Source of the DNA: Ascidia mentula
Taxonomy: Eukaryota > Chordata > Ascidiacea > Phlebobranchia > Ascidiidae
Direction: 5' to 3'
DNA length: 64,000 nucleotides
NCBI GenBank assembly: GCA_947561715.1
Contig: OX387199.1
Coordinates: 13,025,001 to 13,089,000 of the forward strand
Within the stretch, counting starts at the first letter, position 1. Every line of letters starts with the position of its first letter. The notes under the pieces were generated by a model. It was not told the origin of the DNA. It made no database searches and saw only the letters and a program-made list of their open reading frames with translations. Shown piece after piece: positions 35,623 through 48,052 of this stretch. Position numbers and translations under genes: made by a program.

Positions 35623-36838
35623 TTCAACATGCCTGTGCTGACGTAATCTAACTGTGACGTAATCATGACGTAGTTTGTGAGTACTGATATGGCTAAAACC
35701 GCTTTGTTTAATGTAAAAAGACATTTTAGGGCAAAATAACGTAGTCTGCCATTAGTAGACCATATTTTGAAGTTACTCTGGTTCTTCAGACATTTATCAA
35801 TGTGCTGCTAATATATTTTTGCATGCATCTTGCATCTTGATGTAATACTTATGTATCAAAAACTAAGTGACCAAATAAAAATAGTAGATTGTGGTATCAT
35901 GTCACAAGTTTGCATGTTGCAGTTTAAAGTAAAACTCTACTTAATCTGTCTTCCTTCACTAAATTTGTATGTCCAAATTATCACATACTATTTTGCCAGA
36001 ACAACACAAAGAAAAAAAATTCAGACAATCTACAGCATTCTCAGATGAAGAAACAAGATTTTTGTACCAATCTTCAATCTTCAGAAATTTATATCATTTT
36101 AATTCTGTCTCTAATGAAAACATTTAATGTGTTCATAAATTAAAATTATTGTAAGTTGTATGGCGTATGATAATAAATTATAAATCATAATGTATAACTA
36201 ACTCCTGTCTAGTAAAACCAATCACCACACAAAAAGTAAACAGGATACTTTGTTTATGTACAATTGCAAAAGGAATACTCATGTCATGCTAGCATCAGAA
36301 TATATCTAACAACATGAAACACAAAGCTTTTTTGAATCTAAGTTAACAGGCACATTTTGTATTGCTTATTTTTAGTTTTGTTTCTCCACACTGTAAATTT
36401 TGTTAAACAACAACCTAAAACAATTCATAAATATGTTTATTTATGGCAAATACACACAAGATTACATCTACACAACAAACTGACTCACATAGAAAAAACT
36501 GTATAAGTGATTATGAAACATATCATATTACATAAATTTGTATGTATATTCTTCAAGTTTTTCAAAATATTTTTGTCTGTGGTAGGCTACGTAACTTCAC
36601 CAGTTTCATAAACATCATTTCAGAGCAAGCAGCCCGAAAGCATTTCGACCTTTGGTCATCTGATGATGTATATTGTTTGCATAATTGCTTGTAGTTAGGA
36701 ATTGAATCTTCTATGAAAATCACAATACCTAAAAAAACGCATTTTTGCACTATAGTATACCTTATAACCATATTTCTGCCTGTAAAATGACGTCATGATT
36801 ACGTCATACGTCAACACAGGTACGTTGATACATACTTA
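35623..36838. repeat. Possible inverted-repeat-bounded element with TGACGTAA ends
   Basis: The left end (about 35623-35672) and the reverse complement of the right end (about 36788-36838) share CCTGTG(C/T)TGACGTA and TGACGTAATCATGACGT. The 1.1 kb inside has no transposase. It could be a non-autonomous DNA transposon. No clear target duplication. Confidence 0.35.
36640..36665 (-). ncRNA. Hammerhead-like core motif, degenerate
   Basis: Minus strand CAGATGA-CC-AAA-GG-TCGAAA: one change from the CUGANGA box, short stem II, then GAAA. Probably a decayed Penelope-like terminus. Confidence 0.25.
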
Positions 36839-37510
36839 AACTAAATATTACATAAGGTGACACTTTAAAACTTCCATTCACACATGGTGTCCAAAAAAAT
36901 AACCGACAAAACATCACCGTACCTCGGAAAGAAGGGTAGGATATATTTAATATTTTTAATTATTGGAATCAATATAGAACTAACTTTGACATACTAAGGG
37001 TGGAATGCAGAAACCCCGCTTAACTTTAAGCTCGGCTTAAAACCCTGCTTAACTTTTAAGCGCTATGCAGAAACCCCGCTAAACTTTTTGGCGTAGCAAC
37101 TGCTTGACGACGGCAAAACTGCGCTGCCAGGTTCCTGAGTTCTAGTGTAGTCGACAGTCGGTAAAAACGGCAAAAATAGCTAATATTTGTGCTATTGGTG
37201 TCAGAATGTAGTAACTTGGTTAAATTATTGTTCAAATGAGAGGATACTGGGGTGTTTTTTAGTGGTAAGTTGTATGAAAAAGGTAATGGTATTGTCAATT
37301 TTTTAATTTTGGTGAGCAAATTTTTTTACGGTGCAACAATTGTGCACAAAATGATTTGATATAGGCCTACGTTGACATGTTGTATCTTAAGTAAATTTTA
37401 CAAAAACATGATTTTTAGACTATTACCAAATAGAGCATTTTTTCTAACTTGGTTTCAAATTTTATTAAATTTAGGCATTATTTAAAGAAGTTGGTACATA
37501 GTCTGCTAAA

Positions 37511-37970
37511 ATGGAAACCTTGGACCTTCAACACCATTTAGATCCCGGTACCGTTTTACAAAAGATGTTGTTGGTGCGAATTACTTGTTTAATTGCATCG
37601 CAACACCACACTCTAATCAAATTTTCAAGTGCTAATGAAATGTCGTCTGTGAAGCAAAAGTTCTATTCAATATCTCGGTTTCCCTCCATCATCGGAGCTA
37701 TTGACTGTACTCACATACCAATAGTCTCCCCTGGAGGTGATAACGCAGAAGTGTTTCGCAACCGTAAGGGTTATTTTTCCATCAATGTCCAATGTGTCTG
37801 TGACCCATCAATGCAAATTACTAATGTTGTTGCACGATGGCCTGGTTCCACTCATGACTCATGACTCCAGGATTTTTGATAACAGCAGGTTATGTGCAGA
37901 GGTGGAAGACAACCAACACTCTGGCATTTTACTTGGTGATGGGGATATGCATGTCGTAAATATTTGCTAA
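37511..37970 (+). pseudogene. Harbinger (HARBI1-like) transposase fragment
   Basis: 117 open residues with the catalytic-core signature FPSIIGAIDCTHIPI (first Asp), FRNRKGYFSINVQCVCD and VVARWPGSTHDS (second Asp). After a frame change it continues SRIFDNSRLC and GILLGDGD, then is lost. The HTH N-terminus and the last catalytic Glu region are missing. A nuclease that would cut transposon ends, now inactive. Confidence 0.75.
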
Positions 37971-38108
37971 CCCCCTTGCAGAATCCCCAAAGTTTTGAAG
38001 CAGCGGTTTCGATGACTTCGAATTCCCTTGCGGACAAAACTTTACAAAATTAACTCTGCTATATCTTCATACAAGAATACATACAAAAATTCATAAACCT
38101 AGCTGGCG

Positions 38109-38665
38109 TTTAAGAAGCCGAACTTTAAGGTCGATCTTTTCTCTTTCTTCCTTTCGCACCTCAAACTTCTCTTGGTTGCGGAGCCACTTATGTTGTTCGG
38201 CTCTCCGACCTCTGCATGATCACTTACAAGTTCTGCCATATAACAATTCTTGCATAAAAATCTCTGTGTCTATAGAAAACATTTTGTCTATCATTTCCTT
38301 TTTTTCTTCGGAATCACCATGGCTGCAAGCAAAATAATTTTAGCAAATCATAACAAAAATTTGTCAAACGACATCTGTATATCTGAGATTCTGCTCCAAT
38401 GGCTCAGCTAGCTTGCCGCCTCCAGTTTGGAAAGTGGCTCTTCGCTTGGCGGTTGAGCCTTGTCTTTGAGGTTTTTCCATAACCTCTGCAAGGCGGCTAC
38501 ATTCATTGCCTGCGATGATGTGCAGGCATTAAACTTGTCAGCAACAAGCAACCATTTTTCCTGCTTGGTCTTGCCCCATCTGTCCTTTTGTTTTCAATTA
38601 TGGAGAAGAAATTATCTTCTCCAATAATGTCAACAAAGAGACACCGAGATAAAAAATTTCCCATT
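38109..38665 (-). pseudogene. Harbinger Myb/SANT-like accessory protein, broken
   Basis: The minus strand reads KWLLVADKFNACTSSQAM and LQRLWKNLKDKAQ, matching the trihelix Myb/SANT-like DNA-binding domain carried by Harbinger elements. Later pieces EEKKEMIDKMFSIDTEIFMQ and KWLRNQEKFEVRKEEREKID form the usual charged C-terminal helix. At least two stops or frame breaks. It assisted transposase nuclear import and DNA binding in intact elements. Confidence 0.6.
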
Positions 38666-40080
38666 ATTTTTAAATTCAAAATTTACCCAAGCATTTATCC
38701 TTTTTCTTCAGTTACAAAATCATGGCAAAATCATGTTTGTAGTGATTGGTGATGGTGATTAGAAGATCAAGAGTCGCAGAAGCATTTATCTGATAGATTG
38801 TCTGTTAATTGGCACGAAACAGGGAGGTTGTCTTTGCATAAATTTACACAGCATTGTGAGTATCTACACATGTATAATTCTGAAATGTAGCGTACAGTTC
38901 ACTAATGATATTCTGCGCTTAATCACAGCCAATCTTATATGAAAAAGGTTATCAATGATTAGTGCAAATGAGAATGACCTGCAACCAAGAGAGCGCTGAG
39001 GTAGGCACGTGCATCTATCACGTTATATTAAAGAACAGTTCCCAGTATTGTGTGGTGCTATTGTTTTAACATGAAATTGCTTTGTCATTAACCGCATCAA
39101 CCTGTTACAGTTAACCTTTAACAAGTTATGGGGAGAGACAAGTAAAATTCCAAGAGAGAGAGACAAGGCAAAATGGGTTGATTGTTGCCTAGCTATACGA
39201 GCTATTGTTTGGAACCGATTCTTTGCTTAGTTTGTAAGTTGTCGATGTGTTTTTGTTGGTGTTTTAATGAATTAAATTGGAGGGTAAATCTTAAAGGTCT
39301 ACAGACTTTGTTTAAACAGTAACGCAGGAGTCAGATTATGGCAGTGTTATATTTAGTACTACGTTCCACGAACGGGCAGTGTACAGGCAACTGAACGGGC
39401 AAAATATAACAACACGCCGGAGCCATAACCTTAAGCAATATAGATTTTCAGCAAGACTGTGTGTTTTAGGACGCATACTGGTATTTATTTTTATGAAAAT
39501 AAGTTTCGGTGCTGATAAATGCCCACCGTGTAGATTTATGTCACAACAGAAATTGTGTGTGCTGTTGTCATGGCGAAATTTAGGGTGTTTCAATCAGGTA
39601 GTTACTTGGTGGTGGGTGCTGTTTAGCCATCAATATTCTGGTAAAAAAATGGAACCGGATTTTGCAGAAAAATGTTTCGTTTAACTCTCCACTCATTTGC
39701 GTTTTTGTGGAAGTCCCAAATCTTCTCTATGCAATGGCATCAAAGTTAGTTGCTGAAAACATTACAGTAAATTCGATGACAGTAAAACTTATGTCGAAAT
39801 TGAAGTCAGAAAATTATACAAAAACACTTTGGAAACTTTTCCGATGCTTAAACACATGCACAGTTACATTAACGGGACAAACGTGTAATTGGCAATACTC
39901 CTAAATTACAATTTGTGACCCAGACATCTTAAGCCACTGCAGAAAAACTTTATTATTAAATATAATTTTGTGTTGAATTGTATTGGGTTAAACACTTCAC
40001 TCTATCCGACATATGGGTTAATCTGTGACATATGTGCAAATCGGCTTTGGGTTTTAATTTCACATCGACGTCCATATTTC
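38666..40080. other. Intergenic, no gene recognised
   Basis: AT-rich sequence with scattered short open frames (for example 39379-39684) that resemble no family. A repeated GAACGGGCA phrase occurs near 39371 and 39393. Confidence 0.4.
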
Positions 40081-43000
40081 GATGATATTATAAATACCTT
40101 AAGCTAAGGGGAGAACGAATATAGAGAGCTCACTGAGCGAAGAGGCCCAAGTTATGCGCATACTAAGTACATCGTTGGGAGAAAGTTGCATCGAGTGCTT
40201 ACGTGTATTAATCTATGTTTCTAAGGTATGTTTCTTGATCGTTTCATGTTTTCATTAAAAGGTCGCAAAGATAGTTTTTAGCAGATGTTTTTGATAGTCT
40301 TAGGAGTCAGATAAACGGCGTGTGTTCTTTCTGCAAACCAGTGTCCCTGCTGAAGTTGTTGACTTTTCCGACGTGATATTTGAACACGCAAAATTAAACC
40401 TTCTGATATATTTGCCGCTATTTTTTGTACAATAATTGTCTCATTTGTTTAATTATGTCGACGACCAAGCTTTTTGCCTCGATTTCGGGTAAGCAGAAGG
40501 TGGTTTTGTCACGCCGCTAAGATGCACACGCACGATATTCCAGGTTATTTTGAAGAAACGAGTAGCAACACCCATGTAGGTGGCCTTCTTGATATTTCGC
40601 AATTTTCTGTACCGAACAGCACAACGACGCAGCATTCTGTAACTTTTACAGATCCGCCTTTACAAACGTTTACGACAGCTGTGGTCGATCAAACGTTTTC
40701 CCCGTTTCAACCAGCTGGACCGAGTAATATGGGTCAAGTAAGTTCTTGCGTTGAATCAATGTTTTCAACCGCGGCTCACACCTATTTCAACACACCGCGA
40801 TATCCCACTCGTCCTACGTATTCTGCGCCTTCTGGACGTTTTGCAACTGTCATGGGCATCGCAAAATTGTTTTTTCGCCAATTTGCCAAAATTCGATTAA
40901 ATTGTGGTTAGCGAGCGTGGGCACGATTTTTCAAAATAATAATGTCACCTGTGATATCGAAAAATTTAATCTGATAATCGCTTCTTTGAATATGGAACAG
41001 GCGCAGATAGTATAGGTACATTATCTTGGGGAAAAACGAACCGCAATCATAGGAACCGTCAAAAAGGGCACTTCTAAAAGCGTACGACACGAACTTTACC
41101 TCGATGATAAGAAACCGAGCGCATTGTTATTGTGAATGAGGGTTCTTCTGGGCAATCATGAACAGATAAGCAAGGACAAAGAAAAGTTGTTAAAGAAGCT
41201 TTTCTATGACCGACTACCAGCACACGTTAGAATCATTCTCGCGCCAGATTATGGGTTACCTGTAGAGGAATTTGCTGACAAAGAGAGCCTGGTAAGTTTC
41301 AGCCAAGTAACAGAGAAAAAGGAGGAAGTTTCGAGTCATAATAACCTTGCCGTCCGCGCATGAATGCAAGTCGATTATTTGTTACAGCATCGCTTGAGGG
41401 TAATGAGAAGATGGTAGTTGATAACTTTTTGCATTTTGGACTAACGTAGCCCATGACGTCTAACAAGTCCGTGAAACATAATGCAATGCATAGTAACATC
41501 GGGCAGATCTGTTTCTTGTAGACCTAGGGGATTGTCGCCTGAAACTTTGCAAATCGCTGAGGAGCATTTTGCCAAACAAGGTATCATTCGACCTTCTACT
41601 AGCCCTTGGACTTCCACTTTGCATGTAGTTCCCCCCCCCCCAAAAAAAATAAAAGTCTTCGTTTTGTGGGGGATTATAGGCCACTGAACTTGTTAACTGA
41701 GGACGATTCCTACCCGCTTCCATATTTGCGCGATTTTACGAATAATTTAAATGAAACAACGGTTTTTGGACCTATTGACCTACTTAGCGCATATTATCAG
41801 GTGCCGGTACATCCAGATTCGATTTCGCTTTGCTTGATTTTGCTTATTTTAGTGATGACGAAGAACATGAGATGCATCTGAGATTTCAACGTTTGACAGA
41901 TTATGGAATTTTAATTGACAGGAAAAAGACTCATTTAGGTCACAGAGATACACAGCAAGGACTAAGACCGCTTAAGGACAGGCGTTTTATTCCGCCAGAC
42001 ACCTTAATGTCATGCTGGGCAACGAACCTAAAAATTGTAAGAAAATGTTACAATGGAAACCTGAGGCGATCAAGGCATTGGAAGAAAAAAAAAGGAAGTT
42101 TAGTGAACAGGTTTTATTACGCTAATAAATGGTATGTGACGAAAGCAATTTTACTGTTGGGGCATCTCTTAATCAGAAAAATAAAGGTGTTTGGGAACCA
42201 ATTGCATTTTTTTCATTTTTTTCCAAAACAGCTTACAGGTATTGTTTTGTATTGTTTTTTAAAACTGTCAGAAAGGCCGGTACCCAACAATGAACTCAAG
42301 TTAATAGGTAACCCGCGGGGAGTTTTACACCTATTGTGCCACCTCCCTTAAGAAACTACTGGGCGATTTCAACACGTTAATATCGACATCGTGGGTCCCC
42401 TACCGGTGTGTAATGAGTTTTTAACTCTTTGACGTGTTGTTGTCGGTTTTCACGCTGGTTTGAGGCGATACCTTTAATTAATTAACAATACATTTTTGTT
42501 ACACTAGGTAGCCAGGTTTTGTGCGCCTCTCTGTGTTTCTACAGACAGAGGTAGTCAATTTAGAATTGTTTAATGACTTTTGTGTACAGTTTGGGATAAA
42601 GTTAATAATCAACCTCATAATTGGCACGGGAATTTAGTACTTGTTCTTTTGGGTTTGTGCAGTGTGTATAAGCCTGACATTGACGCCTGTGCTGCTGAAA
42701 TGGATAAAAAGAAATTGTCCCCGAATTATTAATATCTGAACAATTTAACAGCGTTCATGTCACATTTAAATTTCGCAAACCGCAAATCTCAAAGACAAGA
42801 TCATGAATACGTCGACCCTGCTTTGGCTAGCTGTACCCATGTCTTTGTAAGGTACAAGGTTATAAATAAATCTGCCTGCATTGCAAGTTTCGCCAATAAG
42901 TGCTAATCCATTTGTTATTCAAACTTTACCTGTACTAACAGAAATAACAGACGCTCTTTCGCCAACCGCTGTCAATCCGCACGCAATCGATACATAGAGA

Positions 43001-43250
43001 TTAGGTATGACAGCATGATGTATGTACGAATAATTATATGGATTTTGCCGGTTTTAATCACATAGTGCGCTACAGCCCTTTAAACTTTACCATGAAGCTC
43101 TGTACAAGGGGGATATGGTTTATGAAATGTCTCGGTTTACTTTATAATCCTACAACAGATTACATTAAAATAGAAAAATCTCATTTTTATTTTTTGCGTG
43201 GAAAATTTCACACAAAAAAATCAATATCTCCGCCAACGGTAGGAGTTTGT
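40080..43250 (+). mobile_element. Ty3/Gypsy LTR retrotransposon fossil
   Basis: Pieces in element order on the plus strand: a gag-like stretch, a reverse-transcriptase stretch (GDYRPLNLLTEDDSYPLP and FGPIDLLSAYYQVPV are typical Ty3/Gypsy) and an integrase-like stretch (TDRGSQF). Broken in many places (more than five) and clearly old. I could not delimit LTRs, so the ends are approximate. Confidence 0.6.
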
Positions 43251-43584
43251 AAAGAATGACAAAGAACTAAAGTTGCACCTTTAATAGGACGACGCTTCTT
43301 CATACGACCCAAAATTCTCTGTAATCTCACATTGCTTGTCTTTGGCTATGCCGTATAGCTTCTGTTTATCTTAATTTGACTATATCTCAGTCCAAAACTT
43401 GTCTGTTAAATACTTACCCATTCCTTCTCCGTCGGCTTCGACCCAAAGTGACTATACCCACTTGTAGTATAATCTTCCCCGTTACAATAGCTACCACCCT
43501 TCTCTTCTCAGTGCGTTATCCAGTCTAAAAGACTCTTCGGTAGACCACAAGACTCTTTTTTGTATATGTATGGTGCATCTATCC
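43251..43584. other. Spacer, nothing recognised
   Basis: AT-rich sequence between the Gypsy fossil and a small minus-strand open frame. Confidence 0.4.
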
Positions 43585-43914
43585 CTAGTTGGGATCGATT
43601 TTTGCAAACCCCCAAAGCGAACTGCATTCCCGCAGTTTCTTACAAATAAAGATAAACAGCAATTGTAGCGTCTCGTGTTGGTCGTTAAAAATTCCTTGTA
43701 GTAACCGCATATTGCTTTTAGAATTGAAAAATTCCCATATGTAATCGGCCAGGTCACATACATCCGGGTCTATTGGTAGCCCGTTTTTTTTTCTTTCTTC
43801 TGCGAATTCAATGATCACTTTATCAGTCAGGCTTCTTCTCTTTTCCCGTTTCGGGCGAATCGGACTCTTCAGTCCATTCCGCCTCGACAAATCGTCGCTC
43901 CATGAATACTCCAT
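43585..43914 (-). CDS. Hypothetical protein or exon, 109 residues
   Basis: Not recognised. MEYSWSDDLSRRNGLKS, then a basic cluster IRPKREKRRSLTDK that could be a nuclear localisation signal, an amphipathic stretch (VIIEFAEERKKNGLPIDPDV) and a hydrophobic/aromatic C-terminus. Composition is protein-like and better than the surrounding noise. Another minus-strand frame upstream (44158-44421, with SVLAEMLRNHFHAMDLP) might be an earlier exon, or both may be transposon debris. Confidence 0.25.
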   Translation of the reverse strand: MEYSWSDDLSRRNGLKSPIRPKREKRRSLTDKVIIEFAEERKKNGLPIDPDVCDLADYIWEFFNSKSNMRLLQGIFNDQHETLQLLFIFICKKLRECSSLWGFAKIDPN

Positions 43915-45050
43915 CGGTATTCATTTTTATATTCATTGTTCGCAGCCCAATTATTATGATACATGAATTTAATGACACAGCATATTATTTTGAAACAAGG
44001 CTGTGAAAAAGAGGAATTGCGCTCCCGATTTCTACTTCCATCATGTAAGGCATGGCAATGTAATTGTCTATTTCATATCTAAGCAAGATCGAAACGAAAC
44101 AGTCTTACCTAAAAGTCAGCCCCTTCGGGTGCACCCTGGGCAACCGGTGGAAGTGCCTTATGTCGCTGGTGGATCGAGGGATTGTTCTGGACGACAATGG
44201 CGGCTCCTCTTGGCGGAGCAGACTCCGAGGGTCGGACAAATCGGCACAGGCACCGCGAGCTCGCACGAGCTCTTGTGGAGAAATTGAAGATACTCACAAA
44301 GTTCCACAGTGGCCGGCAGGTCCATTGCGTGGAAATGATTACGTAGCATTTCTGCCAATACACTTCCTTCGTCTTTCAACATTGACACAATAAATAACTT
44401 ACTAACGAGTAAGCAAACCATGGTTAAACCTCGATGCTATACATAGGCACCGCAATAAATCCGAAGTATCAAGGAAGTCAAGTTCAAAAAATCGAACCTC
44501 AAGTGCCTGCCAGACTGGATGTCGCCTGGTGAACGACGAGCCAATATGAAGAGGTCAAGATGGCCTTCCAGAGCATGAACATTTATCTGCGAGGGGGGTC
44601 AGGCCGACGGACCCCCTAGCAGTGACGGCACCCTTAACGACTTATCGAAGAGGCCCATACATTACAGATTACAAACACTAGACCGCAGGGTGTTCGTCGT
44701 CGCGCCAAAACTCCATTCTGGAGAGCCCGAGGCTCTGGATCTACCTTGGCTGCAAAGTTCAGCGCTGCAAAGCCCGGCTAACCTCCTACGCCTCTCTCTA
44801 AAGGTTACAGGAACTCGGCATCAAGCCAGTTTACCTCGCGCCGGTCAAAAATATGAAAAAATGATAAATACTGTACGAGCAAGTATCGAACGTTGCAACT
44901 CGCACTCGGTCCGTTTTCTTTTGGTATATCCGCTTGGCAGTTCATTTTCTCTACTTTTAACAAAGTTTTCTATTTGCTACATATGATAATACGTAATAGA
45001 CATCTGTGAATTACACATGCAAACTAAATGAATAACATAAATATATGCGG
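43915..45050. other. Intergenic with weak open frames
   Basis: No supported gene. The GC-richer patch at about 44100-44330 has overlapping frames on both strands without family resemblance. Confidence 0.35.
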
Positions 45051-45059
45051 TAAGGTAAT

Positions 45060-46809
45060 GGTATACTACATGTTTGATTTTTCAGTATCATGTCTAAATC
45101 CATTATATATGGTTGTCGTGTTAACATGCATTTGCAAGATGGGTTCGTACCATGGTGTTTCTAAGAGCCTTCTTTCATCGTTGTCCCAGTCTTTGCTGAT
45201 CCTATGCATATTACGTGGGTGTCTCTTTGAAGGAATTTCAATGGTACTGTGGTGATGTCTTCTCCCAGTTTGTATCTTGTTTTTGTTAAGTGAGAATTCT
45301 GTATTCTAGTGGGAATTTTGTTGATGCGAGGTTTGTTGTGTCTGCTTATGCGTTCGCATTGACCTCTCTGTAGTCGAAGCTGTTTTCATGCCACATTGAA
45401 TCTTTGTCCCATGCCACGTCTAGATAAATCAGTGGGCTTGCTCTTCCTCCTGTTGCAGTTACATCCGTATTTGTGATTCTGCTCATTGCTCGGCCATAAG
45501 TGCATGTTCCAGTTTGTGAACTTTATCGTTTCGAAGTTTGCCAGTTTGGTTAGCATTGTACCCAGTCCATTGTATTCTAATGTTTCAGGCCTGTTACGCG
45601 TTTAAAACACGTTTTTCGTGAGTTCGTTATTCGCTTACTTTTGGCCAACTAAGAATAATTCTAAAACTGCCTTTCACAAAAACTAAGCTTACTTAAACTG
45701 TTTCACAAACCATTTTCGTTACAACGTTTTGCTACACCATTAAATGTATTTACTTTGACGTTAAAATGACATACAAAGCTATCATATACTTGCTTATGCC
45801 AGCTCGCCTCTGTCAGGCTGTCTTATAAAGGCAGCGCGATTGCGTGATATTACGCTATCACGCAATCGCGCTATGAAAAAAATGGACAAAAATTATGTCA
45901 TGCGACATCGCAAATAAACGATACGTAATAATCCAATTACACAGAAAGCGTGGTGGAAATTAATTTAAGCACCATCTTTTAAAGTACACAATTATGTCGA
46001 AGATTGACGGGAAAATTAGTCATGCACAAACACAATTTAATGTTAAGCTTTTCTCAAACAATTAAGTTTGGAAATTTGTCATATCAAAAGTCGAATATAC
46101 AATCATTACTTAACGATGTCTGAGTACGAAAACGTTGTCTGATAAGAAGGCGTAATTACACAAAAAATTTAACGGAAAATTTGAGATGAAAACGTTTCAA
46201 AGATTGAACTGCCAACCTAATTACCGTCGGACCTTAAATCAACGTATTCAGCCGTAACCCCTAATTAGAGCCCAATTGTCCATCATGTAAGTAATGGCGT
46301 CAGTCATATACGTAACAAGGCCCTTTGGTGTAAATAAATCTCCACCTGTGTCCCGACTTGCTCCATTTTGTTTGGTCCATTTGGGAGAGCTATTGTTCCG
46401 TCGTAAGTTTACTTCCTGTCCAGTCGTACCATCCTTTAAATGTTCCATGGGCATCTGTTGCTTCTCTTTTATACACCTTTTTTGGGGAATGTGACGGCTT
46501 ACCAGCTCTTGCGGCGTTGATTTTGTTAATTCTGGCCCAGTCCTTCTCAGGCATACGAGGTGCAGTAGTAACCGTAGCCCTAAAAATATTCCTAGGAATA
46601 TTATTGCTATCTCTGATAAGAGCGTCGTCGAACAGAGTATATTCCCAGTAGGCTCTGTTACCAATTTCTCCGTAGCCTTTGTCGTGCTGTTTGCATAAGT
46701 TGTCGAGTTCATTAACAGGTTCCCCTGCTTGGTTCCCTGGCCCGCACTGTGGGTATCCTGGAAGTGGTATTCCTCCTGTTGCGACCTTCTTCGTCGACCG
46801 CCACTTCAT
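45060..46809 (-). mobile_element. Parvovirus-like (densovirus) capsid gene fossil
   Basis: The start of the minus-strand region carries a VP1-type phospholipase A2 domain: a GPGN calcium-loop motif and the HD.GY catalytic motif within LCKQHDKGYGE. Further along there is capsid-like sequence (NTDVTATGGRASPLIYLD). In exogenous parvoviruses this domain releases particles from endosomes. Broken several times. An adintovirus/Polinton source of the PLA2 domain is a less likely alternative. A second partial copy lies at 51387-52480. Confidence 0.55.
45833..45872. repeat. Perfect 17-bp-arm hairpin
   Basis: Arm AGCGCGATTGCGTGATA (45833-45849), loop TTACGC, arm TATCACGCAATCGCGCT (45856-45872). GC-rich within AT-rich DNA, no mismatches. 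Confidence 0.9.
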
Positions 46810-47689
46810 ATTTCAGCCCCGTTACACTACTTTATATACTTCCTATTTCGGTACCGTACATGTTCGTCCGTACCTTTCCCTACTCTGTACTGTACTGAAT
46901 TCAACTTAAACATGTACCTGTACCATTATTATGTCATCATAGTCAGATAGTTATCCACAGTTAACTGTATACGGTACCTTTGTACTGACCGGTTATGACG
47001 TCCGGACCCCTCGGACCCTGGATACGCCCATTCCTGAAGATATTTTGTTGAAAAGATGTTACAGGATACGTTTCAGATGAAAACCAACAACTGATCTGCA
47101 ATTTAACCGCCAATTAGGATTGTTTGTTTTTGTAGAATAACATGAATTCTGAAGATTGCCATAGTTCATTAAAGCAAGATCATGCATGCAGTATTGCAAA
47201 AATTGTAACCATCAAAATTACTAAGCTCCTCATCAAAATGATTGTAGACTCAAATTTCTCAAATTTAGTTTCTTTTTTAATTAGTTTTTGTTAATTGGTT
47301 GGTAATTACTGTATTGAACATCCAGTCAGAAAAGGCTGAAATATTATTAAAAAACTGTACAAAATAAAAGAAATACATTTTTTGTGTACACAAGCATACC
47401 AAAAGTTTTTCACACTCAATTTTAGCAAGAAAAAATAGAAACAGCCAGCAAAGAGGCAAGACAGGAAACCACACAAAAAAAACGTAATATGACCACCCGG
47501 CATTTCTACTTATTTCGTACCTTATCAGTATTCTAAAAAGAAACATAAAACAAGTGAAAACATTCTCAAACAAAATCAAACACAAACTTCCAGGCAGTAG
47601 AATGTACTTAATTTCCAGCACGAAATAAAAACAGAAGCAGAGCAGAGCAGCAGTCGGCGTTATTAACGCAACCTCGTGTAACAGCCAGT
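46810..47689. other. Intergenic, AT-rich
   Basis: No gene supported. Hydrophobic open frames on the minus strand (47277-47705) are low-complexity Phe/Leu/Cys translations of AT-rich DNA. Confidence 0.4.
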
Positions 47690-47998
47690 TTGCACAAAAA
47701 CACACCAGGAACCACGTTATGTGTTTTACACAGTATGAGGTGGGGGTGGAGCTTTGACAACAAACTATTGTGCGATGGGAGGCATGATTGCGGTGGTTGG
47801 TGCTCTAGTAGTGACACACGCCAAAGCTTCGACAACGATGAAGATGGTCAACTTTGCAAACATCGAAAACGCTGCGACACAAAAGACGGACTCCTCAATA
47901 TTCCTATATTCAAAGAATGCGATTGCAAGGATATAAGTGAAGAATATCCAGAAGAATTGTGCCAAAGAAATCTACTGTCCAGCATTATACAGAACTGA
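47690..47998 (+). other. Cysteine-rich open frame, possible LDLa-like exon
   Basis: 102 residues with KLLCDGRHDCGG resembling the CDG-x-x-DC core of LDL-receptor class A repeats, then an Asp-rich stretch and several more Cys. The calcium-binding SDE motif is imperfect. It lies on the same strand, upstream of a GPCR fragment of the type that often carries LDLa repeats, so it may be its ectodomain remnant. Confidence 0.25.
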
Positions 47999-48052
47999 AG
48001 TAAAAATATACGCTGCTGTTAACAACCTTTTTAGTTTCTAAACATAAAACGA

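Larger units (their letters stand above)
34559..36980. other. AT-rich flank of the array, no gene
   Basis: No coding region I can support. Holds an ACAACA microrepeat near 34630, two hammerhead-like motifs and a pair of inverted TGACGTAA-rich ends (see separate entries). Confidence 0.5.
36998..38665. mobile_element. PIF/Harbinger DNA transposon remnant
   Basis: The left side begins with GGGTGGAATGCAGAAACCCC and a second ATGCAGAAACCCC at about 37064, typical of Harbinger terminal/subterminal sequence. Then come a plus-strand transposase piece and a minus-strand Myb-like piece, the two-gene layout of Harbinger elements. I found no matching right terminus. Confidence 0.65.
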
